Assembly (NCBI GenBank): GCA_025345505.1
Contig: JANVCC010000011.1
Location: forward strand, 1,243,230-1,307,229
Direction: 5' to 3'
Source of the DNA: Todiramphus chloris collaris
Lineage: Eukaryota > Chordata > Aves > Coraciiformes > Alcedinidae
DNA: 64,000 nucleotides
The notes beneath the pieces are model-generated. The model was not told the origin of the DNA. It saw only the letters and a list, made by a program, of their open reading frames with translations, and searched no databases. The position numbers and the translations under genes are program-made. Positions 49,822 through 62,833 of the stretch are shown here, one piece after another; the first letter of the stretch is position 1; the number at the start of each line of letters is the position of its first letter.

Positions 49822-52680
49822 ATCTACCTTCTTCCCTAAAGGTTGTGGTTTTATTTTCATCCCTGATTTTCATTTCGGTACTGGTGTAATTTGTGAAAGC
49901 AGAGTGAAGTAGAGGCTCAGGAACATAAAACAGAGGAGGGAAGGGAGACCTTTCAGTCTCCAAGGGGGATTCTCATTTACTTGACTGGGGCAAATGCTTC
50001 AACCCTGAGCTGTTTCCAGTGGACTGGAAGCCAGAGAGAGGGAGGGAGGGAGGGAGGTGATCATCTCTTCATGCGTCTGAATATTTGCAGGGAGGAAAAG
50101 AGGCCTCAAGTGCCCTGCAAACCCTATCCCTGACCTTGATAACTGCACTGGGGCCTGTGGCCATGGTCTCCCAGACAACTGTGTGTGCACATGTAAGAGA
50201 GAGGAAGTTCAATGTTTCCTCAAAACAAAAACGTCTAATCTCATTGCCAGCTTCATAGCAAACTGTTTAGTGAGTTATGGGGGAGAGAGGGAAGATATGA
50301 GTTTATGAATTATTTTTTTTTTCTAAGACTCTAATCCCATGACCTCTGGTTGGAAAAGCAAATTTCACCTTCCCTTATCTCCAAGTATCTTCTCCATCCA
50401 GCTAACCGTAAAATGTTGTAGAGTCTCCATGAGAAAGATTTAGAATGAAAACTCAGGGAATGTGACATTAGCTGGGGAGAACACCAAAACTGCAGATAAT
50501 AACATTAACACCTCACTCATAAAAACTTTATCAAAATTATATTTTTAGAGAAGGTGTGTATTTGCATCTGATTCTTGTCTTCTATTTTGGCACGACTTTA
50601 TAATCCAGAACATGGTTTTTAGCTGGGATTTAAACTTCCATTTGGGATTCCCTTAGTAGGATACCTTTTCTTATCCCCATGTGACTGTGCTACCCCTTCT
50701 GTAGAGGCAAGCCTGTGCTGCCTGCTCTGCACACCCCATGGGTGCTGCTCCATGGCTGCAGTGTGAAATAGGCAGCAGAAGAGGACTGTTTCTCACCCCA
50801 GAGTTCTTGGGATGGAGCCTGAGAAATGAACAAAGATCCCCAGCTTTCCAGTCTAGCCTCCATGCTTCTTCCTGCATCCAGGCTGTGGAACAAAGGCGAT
50901 GGATGGATGGATGGATGGATGGATGGATGGATGGATGGAAAGACAGGCGCAAACTGCCTGCAGCCCCTGAACAGGGATAGGACTGAAGCCATGTGCCTGG
51001 AGAGGAAGGTGTAAATTATCCTTCCTGTCCCCTAAACCTCTCCTCTTGCTTCCCATGCTCTGTATGAATTCCTGTGTGTCTTTAGCCTAAGGCTGGGGAG
51101 CAAACGCTTGTCTTCACCTGTGCATGCTGAGTGTCTGGGAGGACGGGAATCCTGATTGTGCCTGGGACTTTGGGCTCCCACAATGACACAAGTGGCAGTG
51201 ATTTAGACATGCACTAATAGAGGGATTTAGCCTCCCAACACATCTGACTAGTCCTGAGTTCTTTGGACAGCCTCTAATGAAGCATCCCCAGCCAAGGAAG
51301 CCCTGTGTGAAGTGAAAGGAGGTGCTGGGGAGAGGAGGAGGGGGCTCATCTCCAAGATGCAGTAGGTTTGTTCAGTTCTAGCTGTTATATTTGCACAGGG
51401 AAAAATATAAATCAAGGCTGTGCTGGTCTATATCTGGCCAATTTCAGTCTGGAGTTCCTGACAGGTGACCCCAGGGTACGGTTGCATACTCTCAGTGCTT
51501 ATTTTTGACATCGTAATCCAAATTGACGTTCAGTGCTTGAATATACAATAAGTTCATTACAGCTAAACTCTCCAACTCAGGGATTTCCTGTTGGTAAGTC
51601 TCGGAAAAATCAGGATTCCCAGTGGTATCAGGCTGAAAATGTTTGCAGATAAAATTCAAGGTAGCAAGTTATGCCAAAATGTTTTTAGAGCCTCAAACAG
51701 AGCTGTATTTTTCTGTCCAGTGCAGTGATGCCTTATCCTTCCTTGTTGCTTGGGACTGGAGGTGGAGGCCTCTGCCCTGCACAGCTCCCACACAGGGTCT
51801 CGGTACTGCTCTCAAGGGATGCTCATTAAAAAGTAGTGGATGAATCCACAATCCTATGGCTAAACACATTTCTTGAGTGTGTTTTTGTGAACCAAAACTG
51901 TTGCCTCTTTCTAAAGAGCAAGAGCAAAATCTGCACAGCATCTTACCAAAACAGTCTGTAATCAGCCACGATAAACTCCACAAGCAGATAAGACTTTAGA
52001 TAACTCCATTACCTCCATGCCAGACATATCTCCCAATCTTCCCATGTCTACAGGAGGGTTGCAACACAGTGGGGTTACTACGCAAGCTCTTGACCTGCTG
52101 GTTAATAAGCTGTTATGATGAGGTGTGAACTTGGCCTGGAACTTCTCTGTGCCCATCTGGCACATGGACAGCATCTCTTCTACTTCCACCTCCTCCCTGC
52201 GATGAAGCTGACCTTATAAAAACAGACATGGTTCTCTCTGTTCTATGGGTCTCAGCTGGGATTTTCAAACTACCAGTGGAACTTGAAGCTGGTTTTCTAA
52301 AAAGATGAGGGGAAAATCTTGCCACATCCCAAAGGGGAAATGTGAAGTGGCTTTGTGTGGGAGTTGAGTGGTGGGAGAGGAGCTGAGAGGTTCCCCATCA
52401 AAGGTGGAGAAAGAGCCAGAGATGATGCTGTTGCAAATAAAAAAGATGCATCTCCTGCAAAGCACCAGAAAGATGGGATGCAAAGAAAAGAGTCTCCTAC
52501 ACATCTATTGCTATGTGTTGAGAAGAAATACATGAACACATAGCAAATGTGCATTTGGAATATACTAGGAAAAAAATCAGAACTGTAGAAGTAGAAAATA
52601 TTGGAGGAAGTGATTTGAGGAGACTGTAATCCCTGCTACTGGAGGGTGAGAGAAGAGACAAAGACATAGAGAGTAACCAG
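49822..52680. other. Intergenic, unique sequence with microsatellites
   Basis: No gene is recognised. It contains a short GGGA tract at 50035-50058 and the GGAT repeat at 50898-50939. Frames of up to 100 codons at 50.7-51.0 kb owe their length to the GGAT repeat. Confidence 0.5.
50898..50939. repeat. GGAT tetranucleotide microsatellite
   Basis: About ten uninterrupted GATG units. On either strand it translates as a repetitive peptide (WMDG or SIHP), which explains several spurious frames here. Confidence 0.9.
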
Positions 52681-52699
52681 GACTGGAAGGGCTAGCTTT

Positions 52700-52835
52700 G
52701 AAGTTTGATCTGAGGTTGCCCAGGGGTTATTTCAGGGGAGTTTTGAGTATCTTCAGAGATGGAGATTCCCCTAACCTGCATCCCTTTCCAGTGTTTGACC
52801 TGGAGCTTTTCCTAATGGGAATATTTTATGTCCTA
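52700..52835 (-). repeat. Old CR1-like fragment
   Basis: The order GAGTATCTTCAGAGATGGAG, ATTCCCCTAACCTGCATCCC, TTTCCAGTGTTTGACC parallels the antisense CR1 body but with heavy divergence. The boundaries are uncertain. Confidence 0.45.
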
Positions 52836-55800
52836 AATTGGGCTCTTGACTCTCTTCCGTTGATGAACATCTCCCAGGAGAACCTATCTTTCTCTCTATC
52901 TCCACATCATCCCATCTGGGCGTTTCAGTGATAAAATCCCTCTTTGTCTTCCACTCCCACTGCACACCCATGTCTCACCAAGCCTCTCCTTACATGCCCT
53001 GACCTCCAGACACAACCAGCTTGCTGGCCTTGCTGGGTTCTTTCACCATCTGCCTGTTACTAGGGATCTGAAACTGTTCCCAGTGCACTGTTTGAAAAGG
53101 AGGAGAATCAGTTCTGCTGTGTCCACTCTGGTCATCACCACCCACATCATAGTTGGTCTACATTGTTCCAGATCCTTTCCCTAATAGTTTGTTACCAGCC
53201 CATGAGACCCCAGCCCATGCTACACCATCCCTGAACGATGTCCCGTACCAATGTGATCCTGTCTCAGTATCTGAGGGTGGTCTACACAGGCTCCTGAACT
53301 CCTTTCCAGCTCCATGTTTTCATTCATCCACTTTGCACATATCCTTAATTCCCTAAGAATTCAATAAAAGGCTCAGGAAAAGGTTACTATTCTTTCCTCC
53401 CCCGGTGGTTTTTAAATTTTACACATCTTAAACCCAATTAATTTGCTAGTCACTGGAAACGTAGCATCCTATATGGCTCCTGTGAGAAGAACATGTGATT
53501 AAAATAGGATTATCACTTGCAAGAGCAACGCAATGGCACAAGAACAAGTACGGTAACATTTCCTTCTGAAGCATGGGACTTTCTGTGGTGGATAGTCCAT
53601 GATTTCTGCAGAGAAAGCCATTAACCACTAGACTTGAAAACAATTCCTCACTGTGGTCTGTTACTGGCTTCTCTTGATAGCTTTTCATTATAACAAATGA
53701 CACATCATGGCTTTTCCTACAGGCTTGTGTTTGTGCTGCAAAAGTGTCCAGAAGCAGCAGCTGAGGTGGAGATCCTTGTTCCTCCAGGGTTTCTCTGATC
53801 ACCTAGAAGGGGATGGGGCTCTTCCTGGTGGCCACATGTAGCCTTTCCCTAGGATGTGGGGAACAGAGGCTGCTGTGTGGTTTGGCAAGGGATTGATTCC
53901 CAGGTGAGAGAGTCCTGCAAGATTTGCTGTTTAAAAATGCCCTAAAGGAAGGAGCAGAAACCTGTCCAACCTAGAGATGTAGACCTCAGTCTGGAGTATT
54001 TCTGATGACTCAGAATAGATCTAGGTCTTAACATTTCACATTTCTAGGACTTGTACATTCCCAAACTGGCCCTTCTTCCCTCCTCTGTATCCTTCCTCCT
54101 CATCTTCCTCAGTCATGTGAGATGAAGAGGCTCCCATTGCCAGGAAGGGAGCACCAGGTTGCTGGTCCCCATACCTTCGTGTGATGTCCACTTGTTGTTC
54201 CAGCTATTGTTTTGCTGGAGCAGGATGTCTACAGTGTTTTACAAATTTTGCTGGAGCAGGGCCAGGGCGGAACCCTCTATCCTCATCTGGGCACTCACTG
54301 CCCAAGGAGCATCTCATCATCTCATCTCATCTCATCTCAATCTCTTAGGAGAAGGTGAGCTGAATGGGGGTTGGGCTGGTGTTCCAGAGGGTGGCAACAA
54401 TCCAGGTGCTGGGTCCCTCCCTATCTTGCACCTCTCAGCCTAGGTGAAGAAAAGTCATGGAGATTCACTGCCACCTTGTAGAATTTTTGGTCCTGGGAAG
54501 CTGGAGCATCCCTCACACATAACCAATATGTTGCTGTTACTGTCTGCTTTCCCTATGGCTACAGGGGAGAAAAAGTAAGGCCACAAGCCCACCCTGTTAT
54601 GTTCCTTAGCAAAATGGTTGAAGCCCTTTTCAGGGCAAAGCTCTTCCCAACAGGAACAGACAGGCTTTCTGTTTGTATGCACTGTACACTAACATCTCCA
54701 CTTTTCTTAGGAACACTATCCATATACCTTGGGGAATCCAGGAATTGCTTTCCACCTAAGGGGTTCAGTTTGTGTGCTCAGCTATAACTTAAACCCTGAC
54801 TCTGGGGTGGTCAGAGCCAAGGACACTGGCTGGTGCCACAGTGCTCGGATGACAGGCTGTGGGGAGAGGGATGGGCTGGAAACAGGAATTTGGTTCAGCT
54901 CCATCATGTTTCCATTGGATCTCAGTTTATAAATAGTTCAGGTCAACCATGTGCCTTGTACTTTGACATTTTTGTGAGGCTGAGGACTCTTTGGGTTTTA
55001 TACTTAGAAACTTTCCTTTCCTGGCTGCCCCCATCTCCCTGCCTGCCAGGAAAGTCCAGCATAAGAATCAAAAAGGTGCTTGTCTGGATTTACCAGGAGC
55101 CTGCCACAGCCAGCACTGAGCTTTGCCCAGGGCATGGCCTGGGTGATACTGAGCAATGTGGGTCCTGGGTGCTGAGCTGCTCTCAGGGCTGGTTCCCAAA
55201 TGAGGGAGAGGATGGCAGGGGTGCTTCTCCCCCATCCTCAGCAGTGGGGAAGCAAGCTGGGAAGTCAGGTAGGAGTGGTGCTTGTGAGGGATTGTTAAAC
55301 ATATGGAAATTATTAGCTGCAAAGTCACCAAAGCATGCAGAACTATCTTCCTTTGCTGAAAAGAAATTATTTTTGCCTCCTGTCCTTGTGCGTTTCCTTG
55401 CTGAGTAGATGGGCATTGCCTACCTGGCTGAATGGTGGTTCTGTGGCTGGACTCCAGGGCTGGGGAGTGGTATTTGCTCCTAGATCTCTCTTCTAGCAGT
55501 GTTTGGGATGGTGAGCAACTGATGCACTCTTTGCCATTGGCTGAGTGAAATGAACATCGCAGCAGACATCTCCTGAGAGTGGGTGAGGACACTAAGGCTG
55601 GATGGAAGGAGTTTGCTTCTAGAGATGTTCGTACTGAAGACCTCTGCAGTTTAAGTGGTTTCTCTGGGCTCCAGTTAGAGACAATGAAGACAAGTGAGCA
55701 TGGGGTCCCATTCTTGGGGTGCCTGCTTTTGGATATAGCTTTATTTTTTCCCTATCAGCCATAGAAAGAGCTTGGAGGGAGCAGCACATACAGAGCCATT

Positions 55801-55920
55801 CCTCTAGAGCTGCATCCCTATCCAGACCCAAAGTCCACACTTTTCTTAGGAAACAAGTCTTCCTTCTTTCTCCAGTGTTACACTGTGACTTCACAACTCA
55901 GATGGCTCCCCTAAACCAGC
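52836..55920. other. Intergenic, relatively GC-richer unique sequence
   Basis: No protein family is recognised. Overlapping frames of 174 (minus) and 191 (plus) codons occupy 54.8-55.6 kb. They oppose each other across the same DNA and have no motif, signal peptide or domain I know, so I treat them as chance. Confidence 0.45.
54311..54346. repeat. ATCTC pentanucleotide repeat
   Basis: About six ATCTC units with one partial unit (ATC) and one variant (AATCTC). It is a short microsatellite. Confidence 0.85.
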
Positions 55921-56668
55921 TGTCAAGGTTGAGAACTGGGCCAGCCACTAGACGGATGAATGACAGACGCTCTCTGTTAACACCTTTCCCTTCCCAAAAT
56001 GGGAAGAGAAAGGGAATAAGAGAGAGACTTACAGATTGGAAAAGGAAAATAGCTTTAATGAAAATAAAAACAATAAAATGAAATATATACAAATATACAC
56101 AAAGCTAATATTGAACCCAATCCCCCAATGGCGATTATGTCACCATTGACACTGATGCTATGGAGTGGGCACTGGGGAAGTCCCAGGCTGGAATCAGCAT
56201 CAGATGGGGACTGGATTCAGGAGCTGAGTTCTGGAATGGATTCAGGAACCAATGATTGTGATGGAAGGCAGAAAGGACAGAGCCCTTCTTGGATGCTGTC
56301 CGTTGAAGAAGAGGCTTAACCCTCCTGATCCCTCAACTTTATACCGAATATGATATATATGGGCTGGAATCCCTCATTGGTCAGTTTGGGGTTACCTGTC
56401 CACTCCTCCCTGCAGGTGTGACCTTTTACGTTTTTTTTACTTTCCTTTACTGCACCCCTAATGTGATACACAAGATTCAGCAGTGGCCTTGGTCTGCACA
56501 CCAATGCTTGGTAGTAACTCTAAACATGGGGTATTATCACTGCTAGAAGCAGACACTGCCTGGGAAAACAAGCTGCTAACTTCAGACAGTGCAGTCACTT
56601 AGAAGAGACTGAGCTGTAAAGTAAAATCCCTGAACAGAATTAGTTCTGGTCTCATTCAAATCAGGACA
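55921..56668 (-). mobile_element. Solo endogenous retrovirus LTR, copy 3, with 5-bp target duplication
   Basis: Read on the minus strand, the 748-bp element starts TGTCCTGATTTGAATGAG and ends CTCAACCTTGACA, giving TGT..ACA termini. CCAGC stands directly on both sides (55916-55920 and 56669-56673), a clean 5-bp target-site duplication. This shows an intact solo LTR left after recombination between the two LTRs of a provirus. CATTAAAGCTATTTTCC, followed by T-rich sequence, marks R. A 5-bp duplication fits class III (ERVL-like) viruses among others. No viral gene is present. Confidence 0.9.
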
Positions 56669-56673
56669 CCAGC

Positions 56674-57189
56674 CTCCAAATCCCAGTGCCAGCAATGAAC
56701 AGGGAGAACCTGGGAGATGGGTTTTGATAGCTCATACACCCACCTCCAGCGGTGTTGCCTTTGATTTCTTATTCTGAATAGCATGAGAGCTAGAAATACT
56801 TGGAAACACTTCATAGTCTTTGTACATACCACTTGCCTGTGTGTGCAGTGAATCTTCTCACACAAGTGCTGAAGTACAAAGTGAGGAAGCAAGCTGGAAG
56901 ACATCTGGAAACCCAGAGTCTGAAGCATCCTCTCCATGAATTACATGACACTGGGTAATTTTGTTGGGTTATGGGTTCTAATCATTCCGTTAATTGCACA
57001 ATGGTTGGGTGTGATTTCTTAACACCATCCAAGTCCTCCCAGAAATTTGTCTGTTTCTTGCTGGTGGTAATAGGGAAGGTGAGAAGCCACACTTTTCCTC
57101 AAACCAAGTATTGCAGCAGGATCAGCTTCACAGTTTTTTTTCAAGACCAACATATCTGAAGGGTTTAGTTCAGGGATCTGCAGTCTACA
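56674..57189. other. Intergenic, unique sequence
   Basis: It lies between the solo LTR and the next CR1. I see no gene or repeat. Confidence 0.5.
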
Positions 57190-57462
57190 ACCTAGCCCTC
57201 ACAGTAAGGAACTTCTTCCTTATATCTAATCTAAATCTCCTCTCTTTCAGTTTAAAGCCATTACCCCTCATTCTATCACTATGTGCCATTGTGAAAAGGC
57301 AACCCCCCCCCCCCCCCAGCTTTCTTGTAGGCCCCTTCAGATATTGGAAGGCCAAAATAAGGTCTCCCAAGAGCCTTCTCTTCTGCAGGCTGAACAACCC
57401 CAACTTTCTCAGCCTGGCCTCACAGCAGAGGGGTTCCAGCCCTCTGATGGTCTTTGTGGCCA
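57190..57462 (-). mobile_element. CR1 LINE fragment without its 3' terminus
   Basis: CTTCCTTATATCTAATC, then CTCTTTCAGTTTAAAGCC, AGGCTGAACAACCCCAACTT and CAGCAGAGGGGTTCCAGCCC. It contains a run of 15 C (57303-57317). Confidence 0.87.
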
Positions 57463-58184
57463 CATGGAGACTTTGGCATAGATCAGCAGAGTAAAAGAAA
57501 CCCCTGCCCAAAAAATCCTGAAGTCTAAACGTAAAAGAAGAAAGAAAGAGAGGATGCAGATGACTGAAGAAATGATGGAACAGAGTAAATCATCAAGGAG
57601 GAAAATGTTCACCATACCTCTGATTCTTCATCAAATCCTTCTCGAGTATCTCAATGAATGAGAGTTTTCGCAGCCATGCCTCTGCAGTTGGGTGTTACCC
57701 TTGAATCCAAGCACTGGAACAGCCCTGGGATTGTTCTCCTCATTTCTGTTTAAAAATCAGAGCTCCTCCTGTCTCCTGGGATATCAGTCTGTCAGGCTGC
57801 AGAGACTATTAGTACTTTAAAGTCACGCGTGGAGCACTCTCAACCTCAGCTCTTTATTATTACAGGTGTACATCTGCACGCAGGAAGAATTTAGGACTTA
57901 CAGAGGATAATGTTACTGAACAACCTGGGAACATGGAGCAAGCTGACTGAATGGTAGATTTACCCACAGAGTGTGGGGTGGAACAGTATGTCTTTCCCTG
58001 CCTTCACAGCTCGGGGCAGGAAATATAGGATGATCTGCCATTTGGGGGCACACTTGGCTGTGGAGGTCAGTTTGTGCTCTCCAGCTGGAAGTGGGGAGAA
58101 CAGCAGCATTTTGTGTGTGTGCAAGGCTGAGCTGGACTTGTAGGATAAGGGTAAGGCTGAGCAATCTGATCTGACAGTGCAGCC
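57463..58184. other. Intergenic, unique sequence
   Basis: Nothing recognised. A 91-codon minus-strand frame has no known motif. Confidence 0.45.
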
Positions 58185-58245
58185 GGTCCTGCTGTGAGCA
58201 TAACCTCCAGAGGTCCTTCCAGCCTCAATTATCATGTCACTCTGG
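58185..58245 (+). repeat. CR1 3' tail remnant
   Basis: ACCTCCAGAGGTCCTTCCAG, then CCTCAATTATCATGTCACTC. This is the last 50-60 bp of a CR1 with a decayed terminus. Confidence 0.7.
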
Positions 58246-58309
58246 TTCTCATTGCAACGATGATGGGAGCCACAAGTAATTAGCCTGGTGCAAACTTCTC
58301 AAAGGGTTT

Positions 58310-58610
58310 TAAGTGGTAGCCAATAACTAGTGGTATCCCTCAGTAATCAATACTGTCATTGATAATGTTGAATGTCTTCATTGATAAGCTGGATGGAGTC
58401 TGCACTCAGCAAGCTTGTGAATGACACCAGTAGGGTGGGGAGTGGCTAGTGAGCTGCAGGATATGGCTGCTACTCAGGAGAGAGTCTTTGGCAGGATGGA
58501 GAAATGGGCTTACAGGAATCTGACAAAGTTCAATACGGGCTTGTGTGAATTCTTATATCTGGGATGGCATAAACCCATACATATGGGGGCTAAACCCCAG
58601 GAGACAGCTC
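58310..58610 (+). mobile_element. CR1 LINE fragment from the end of ORF2
   Basis: TGAATGTCTTCATTGATAAG, then GAGTCTGCACTCAGCAAGCT, GTGAATGACACCAGTAGGGT, TTCAATACGGGCTTGTG and CTGGGATGGCATAAACCC correspond to the junction of ORF2 and the 3'UTR. It is diverged, with the 3' end missing. Confidence 0.7.
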
Positions 58611-61600
58611 TGTAGATAACGAAGGACAAGGCTCTGTTCTTGGCATCATCTTGTGTGGAGAGCTGAGCATTGAACACTCTTCCTGGCACACAGAAGGGGT
58701 GCAGTTCACCAGATAGAAGTATGAAGGTTTTCCTGGATACAATACCAAAAAATATGCCATGGACAGTTACTGCACAGCTGATGAGAACAGGCCCTTTCCC
58801 ATCTGTTCAGCTTGTCCTAGAGCCTTCTCCCAAGAATTGCACGTACCAGCCCCTGCCCTTCCACCCATAAAAATAACAAAATGATGCACTTAGCAAGGAC
58901 AGGAGGCTCTTCACCAAACCTGTTGGTCTTTGTCTTTCATTATTCCTCTTAGGAATGAAGGAGGAAGACATAGCTTTCAAGTCCTGCATTTGTATTTGTG
59001 TTCTGCCACAAAGCTCCACTCTGTTAACTCTCCCCAAACAGCATTGTCTGTAAAAGTCTTTCTCAGGGACATTATGGTTCAGATCCACCAGAGAAGTATC
59101 AAAGCACAGAGGTATTCTGATGGTGTGGGTGCTCACAATCAATGATGGTGCGGCAGGGTGTGTTGTGTCCAAAACCAGGATAAACACATGTGTCTGGGTT
59201 GCTGCTAACCTTTGGAGGCAGCTGGGGTGTTCTCCAGCCTTCACTTCACTACTTAGATGCTGCTGAGGGGTGGGATGGAGATGCTGTGCTGCTGAAACGC
59301 CCAGGTTGCCTTCTTGATGCCAGTCAAAATAAAGACCTTGGCCTCTTTTCTGCGTTGGCTGCTGGCACTGAGACCTCTCTGGGGATGGTGCTGGAAGGGC
59401 CAGCGTGCAACTGCCCACTGATGACGGGCCCGGTGAACACTGCCTCAGGCTGAAGAAGTGAAAAATGACAGTAATTTCCTGCCCATGCCAACCAAGCAGA
59501 AACTTTCTCCCGTGAAGTTTTATGAGGCTGCAGAGCCTGGAAATATATGAAAGGCAGAAAGGACTGATCAGCAGAGAGGGAAAAACTGATTGAAAGGAAA
59601 CTAATGTTGTTGAAACCTTGTGGAAATTTAGAAACTCCTCTAAAAACCCAAGGCGTGATTCTGACCCGACCCAATGAAGCAGCAAAAACCCACTGAATCC
59701 AGCACCACAGCTTTGCAGAGTCCCTCACAATGACTTCAGAATGGTAAAAACATGCAGGAACTGATGCAAAGGGTGGACATGAAGCAGATGAGTGCCTAGA
59801 GTCTGTCATGTCCCTGTCCTGATGCTAGAAAGAGTCTGTCATAGATATCATTAATTTTGTGGGGATCTCCTCATGTCTTCAGGAGCGATCCAACTACCAG
59901 TGTTCCATAGGGGCTCCCTATGCTCTGCTCACTGATAAGTCCTTCAGAGGATGTCATGGGCATGGGTAGGGATGTCTTACCCAGCCCCAGGGCACATGCA
60001 CTTGTAGGCACAGGTTTTGGAATGTTCTAGCTCCAACCCAGAGGCTGAGGCACATGTGGGGCATCTTCAAGCCCTGGCTCCTTCTTACACCTTTTATCCC
60101 CACCAGACAAAGACGATGGCTTTCTAAGTGCTGGGTCTTTATCCAGCTTCTCAAGGTATCAGGACACAGCTTTTTAAACCTCAGCTACCTCCCCAAGTGC
60201 TGTGCCCATGCTGTAGACTCAGGAATGGGAGGTTTTGGTTTGGTGTGGCCTTGAGACACCAGCTGCTTCCCATGGACTGCACAGGGCAGGATGAAGCAGA
60301 ATCCTCTGTGCAAGAGCTGCTGGAGAAACACCCACACTGGGGGTGACTCTGTTGCCTCCTTGTTCTGCTCTTGCACCACGAGGGATTTTGTTGATGTTGG
60401 AGAGGACCAGGCAGAGGGGCAAGACAGAACATAAATGTGAAAAAATTGGGAAAAGGAGAATGAAAGAGAAGAAATATATTAATCTGCATGTGCGATTTGG
60501 TATTTGTTACATTTAACTCACCAAGATGCTGGAAAATACAGTAATTGCATGGAGCGTGGTGGTGTGGTTTTTGTGTGGTATTGAATGTGTGGCCTTTAGA
60601 AATAACCACCTTTCTTCTGTGGTGCTTTGCTTGAAAATTACTGAGTTCTGATAGAAAAATACTGCTTTTTGAAGGATCCACCTAAAGCTGTGTGGAGAAT
60701 ATAGGCCTGTTTTTCCAAACAGGGGGCAGGCTGGAATTTTTGACATCCCACAGCAAGTTTAATATGTGAACTCATTACTAACCTTGCTGTTAATCTTCCT
60801 GTTGCTATTTCATAGATAACGTCCCTGTGTCCTGAATACCTTTCCCCTCTGGATCTCCAAGTACTTTGGAGACAAATGCAGGTTTATTGTCTCTGCTTTA
60901 GGGATGGAGAAAACAAGACATAGAGGTGGGATTGGTCTGGCACAATAGTTTTTTACACCTGAACTAATTGCTTGAGACTCCCTTTATTGTTGCTGGAGAC
61001 AAACAGACACTTCTATTCATTTCATCCTAATCTAGATTATTAAAATAAATCAGATGACCAGCTTCAATGTATTTAGGCAGTTTGTGTAATGGGCACCTAA
61101 GGGAAGAGGAGAACAGGAGTAGAGACAGCCACACATCTATATGAGTATTTTTTCTCTTTACACATGCAAGATATAAATATCTAAATACTCACAGGCTCCT
61201 TCCTGTACTAGTACGTGATGATGGATGGATAGATAACCTTTCTCCATAAGAACATACACAGTTAAGGATAAATTTTTCATTGTCATCTCGAGCTTGTGTT
61301 TAACAATTTCTTTTCCTCATTTTTTTTTCTTTTTTTTTCTTTCTTTTTTTACCCTTGGAATATTGCTGTGGGTGGAGAGATCTGACCTGTGTCTAACATA
61401 ATATTCTTGGATGGGTTTTTTGAGTAATGGCACTGTTATTGTACAACCTCCAGCAAGAACAATTTGCAAAGTGTTGCAAACTTTTCAAAATGACCTGACA
61501 ACAGCTCTCCAACCAAAGTGGTTTTGCAGGGATCTGTTCCAGCATTACAGGACTTGGAAAGAGGGAAACAAAAAAAAGGCATCAGAGGTCTGTTCAAGAT

Positions 61601-62833
61601 GGTCTTCACTCCAGGTTTGTGATGTTGGTAAAGGAGCCTGAGCTCTGATGCTGCATCCCTTTCACAGAGAATTCCTTCTCTTCGGGGCAAGAGAAACTCG
61701 AAGTGCTGAGTGCTTTTGGAATAGCCTAAACCTGGAGTTACAGATTCACCTCTATGATTATATCACAGGGTTTCTCTTCACCCATGACCATCCACTACAT
61801 GAGTGCTGAGCTGGGATATGAACATGGAGCCAGTAGATTTGTGTACAGCCTGGGCAAGTGCTTTATAAAGAAGACAACAGTTACATGAACATATATGCTG
61901 ATGCCTCCTTCATGGACAAACCATTCCCATGGGCCAGCAGCCAGCCTTGCCATGGGGACTTTTCCCCAATTTACTTTCTTCAGACCTGCTCATGGTAAAA
62001 TACAGATCCAATTGCCGTGAAACTGGGGCGAAACTGTACCTAAGGGGGACCCTGATGAAAGTTGCTGCTGTAGAAACTGAGGTCTTCATTATGCATCATG
62101 TGCTGATGTGACGCCTCAAGACACCCTGGTGTTATTATTGTTGTCTAAGAATTTTAGAAATCAATTTATTCCTCCCTGTGGTATTTGGGTCCCTCAGGGG
62201 GCTAAACAGAGAAGGTGGATGTTCACAGCCAGGCTTTAAATCTGCCGAAAGCCAATTGCCTGCCAAGATTTATTGCATGATCCTGTGGCAGGCAGGTCTA
62301 ATGTGCAACTCCTGTGCCATCACACTAATACTCACAGTGATGAGAGAAATTGGATATGGTGTCTGGGTCAGATGGAGTTGGATCCCGATGTTGTATTGAG
62401 GTGCTTTGATGGTTATCAAAGGATTTAAGAGGAGGTTCGCTGTGTGGGTGGGATGAAGAGACTGTGTGGGAGAGTAAAAACAGGTTCATGGTGTGGAGAA
62501 CCCTCCAGGGGTGTGGTGGGACACAGAGTGGTAGAACCGTTGATGGTAGCACCCTGTGAAATTCCCTAGTGTGATGACAGTCAGATTTACTTTCTGTAAT
62601 GAAGCAGTGACCGAAAGCATCAGTCAGGAACCCATGCCTGCATGTGCTTGATGCTATACAAACACTGTCCGGTGTGTGCTACAGCTTTTGGACCCCAAGG
62701 GAGGTCAGCATCTTTCCCCTGATGCCAATGGATACTCTGAGTCCCGCACTGTGCAGGTTAGCAGGAACTGGTCACCTCTCCCTCCTCACCTCTTCCAGCA
62801 GCAAGTGTATCTCTTCAGCATGACAAGTAAAGC
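58611..62833. other. Intergenic, unique sequence
   Basis: No gene is recognised. It includes a minus-strand open frame of 292 codons (58807-59685), discussed as a finding, and T-rich tracts at 61319-61350. I found no Wnt-like cysteine-rich coding sequence, although WNT11 is the expected next gene. Confidence 0.45.

Noticed and set aside
50671..50992. 93- and 100-codon minus-strand frames with repeated Ser-Ile-His-Pro
   Set aside because: The repetitive peptide is simply the translated GGAT microsatellite, with no conserved sequence around it.
54833..55592. 191-codon plus and 174-codon minus frames
   Set aside because: They oppose each other over the same GC-richer DNA, show no motif or splice context, and neither resembles a known family.
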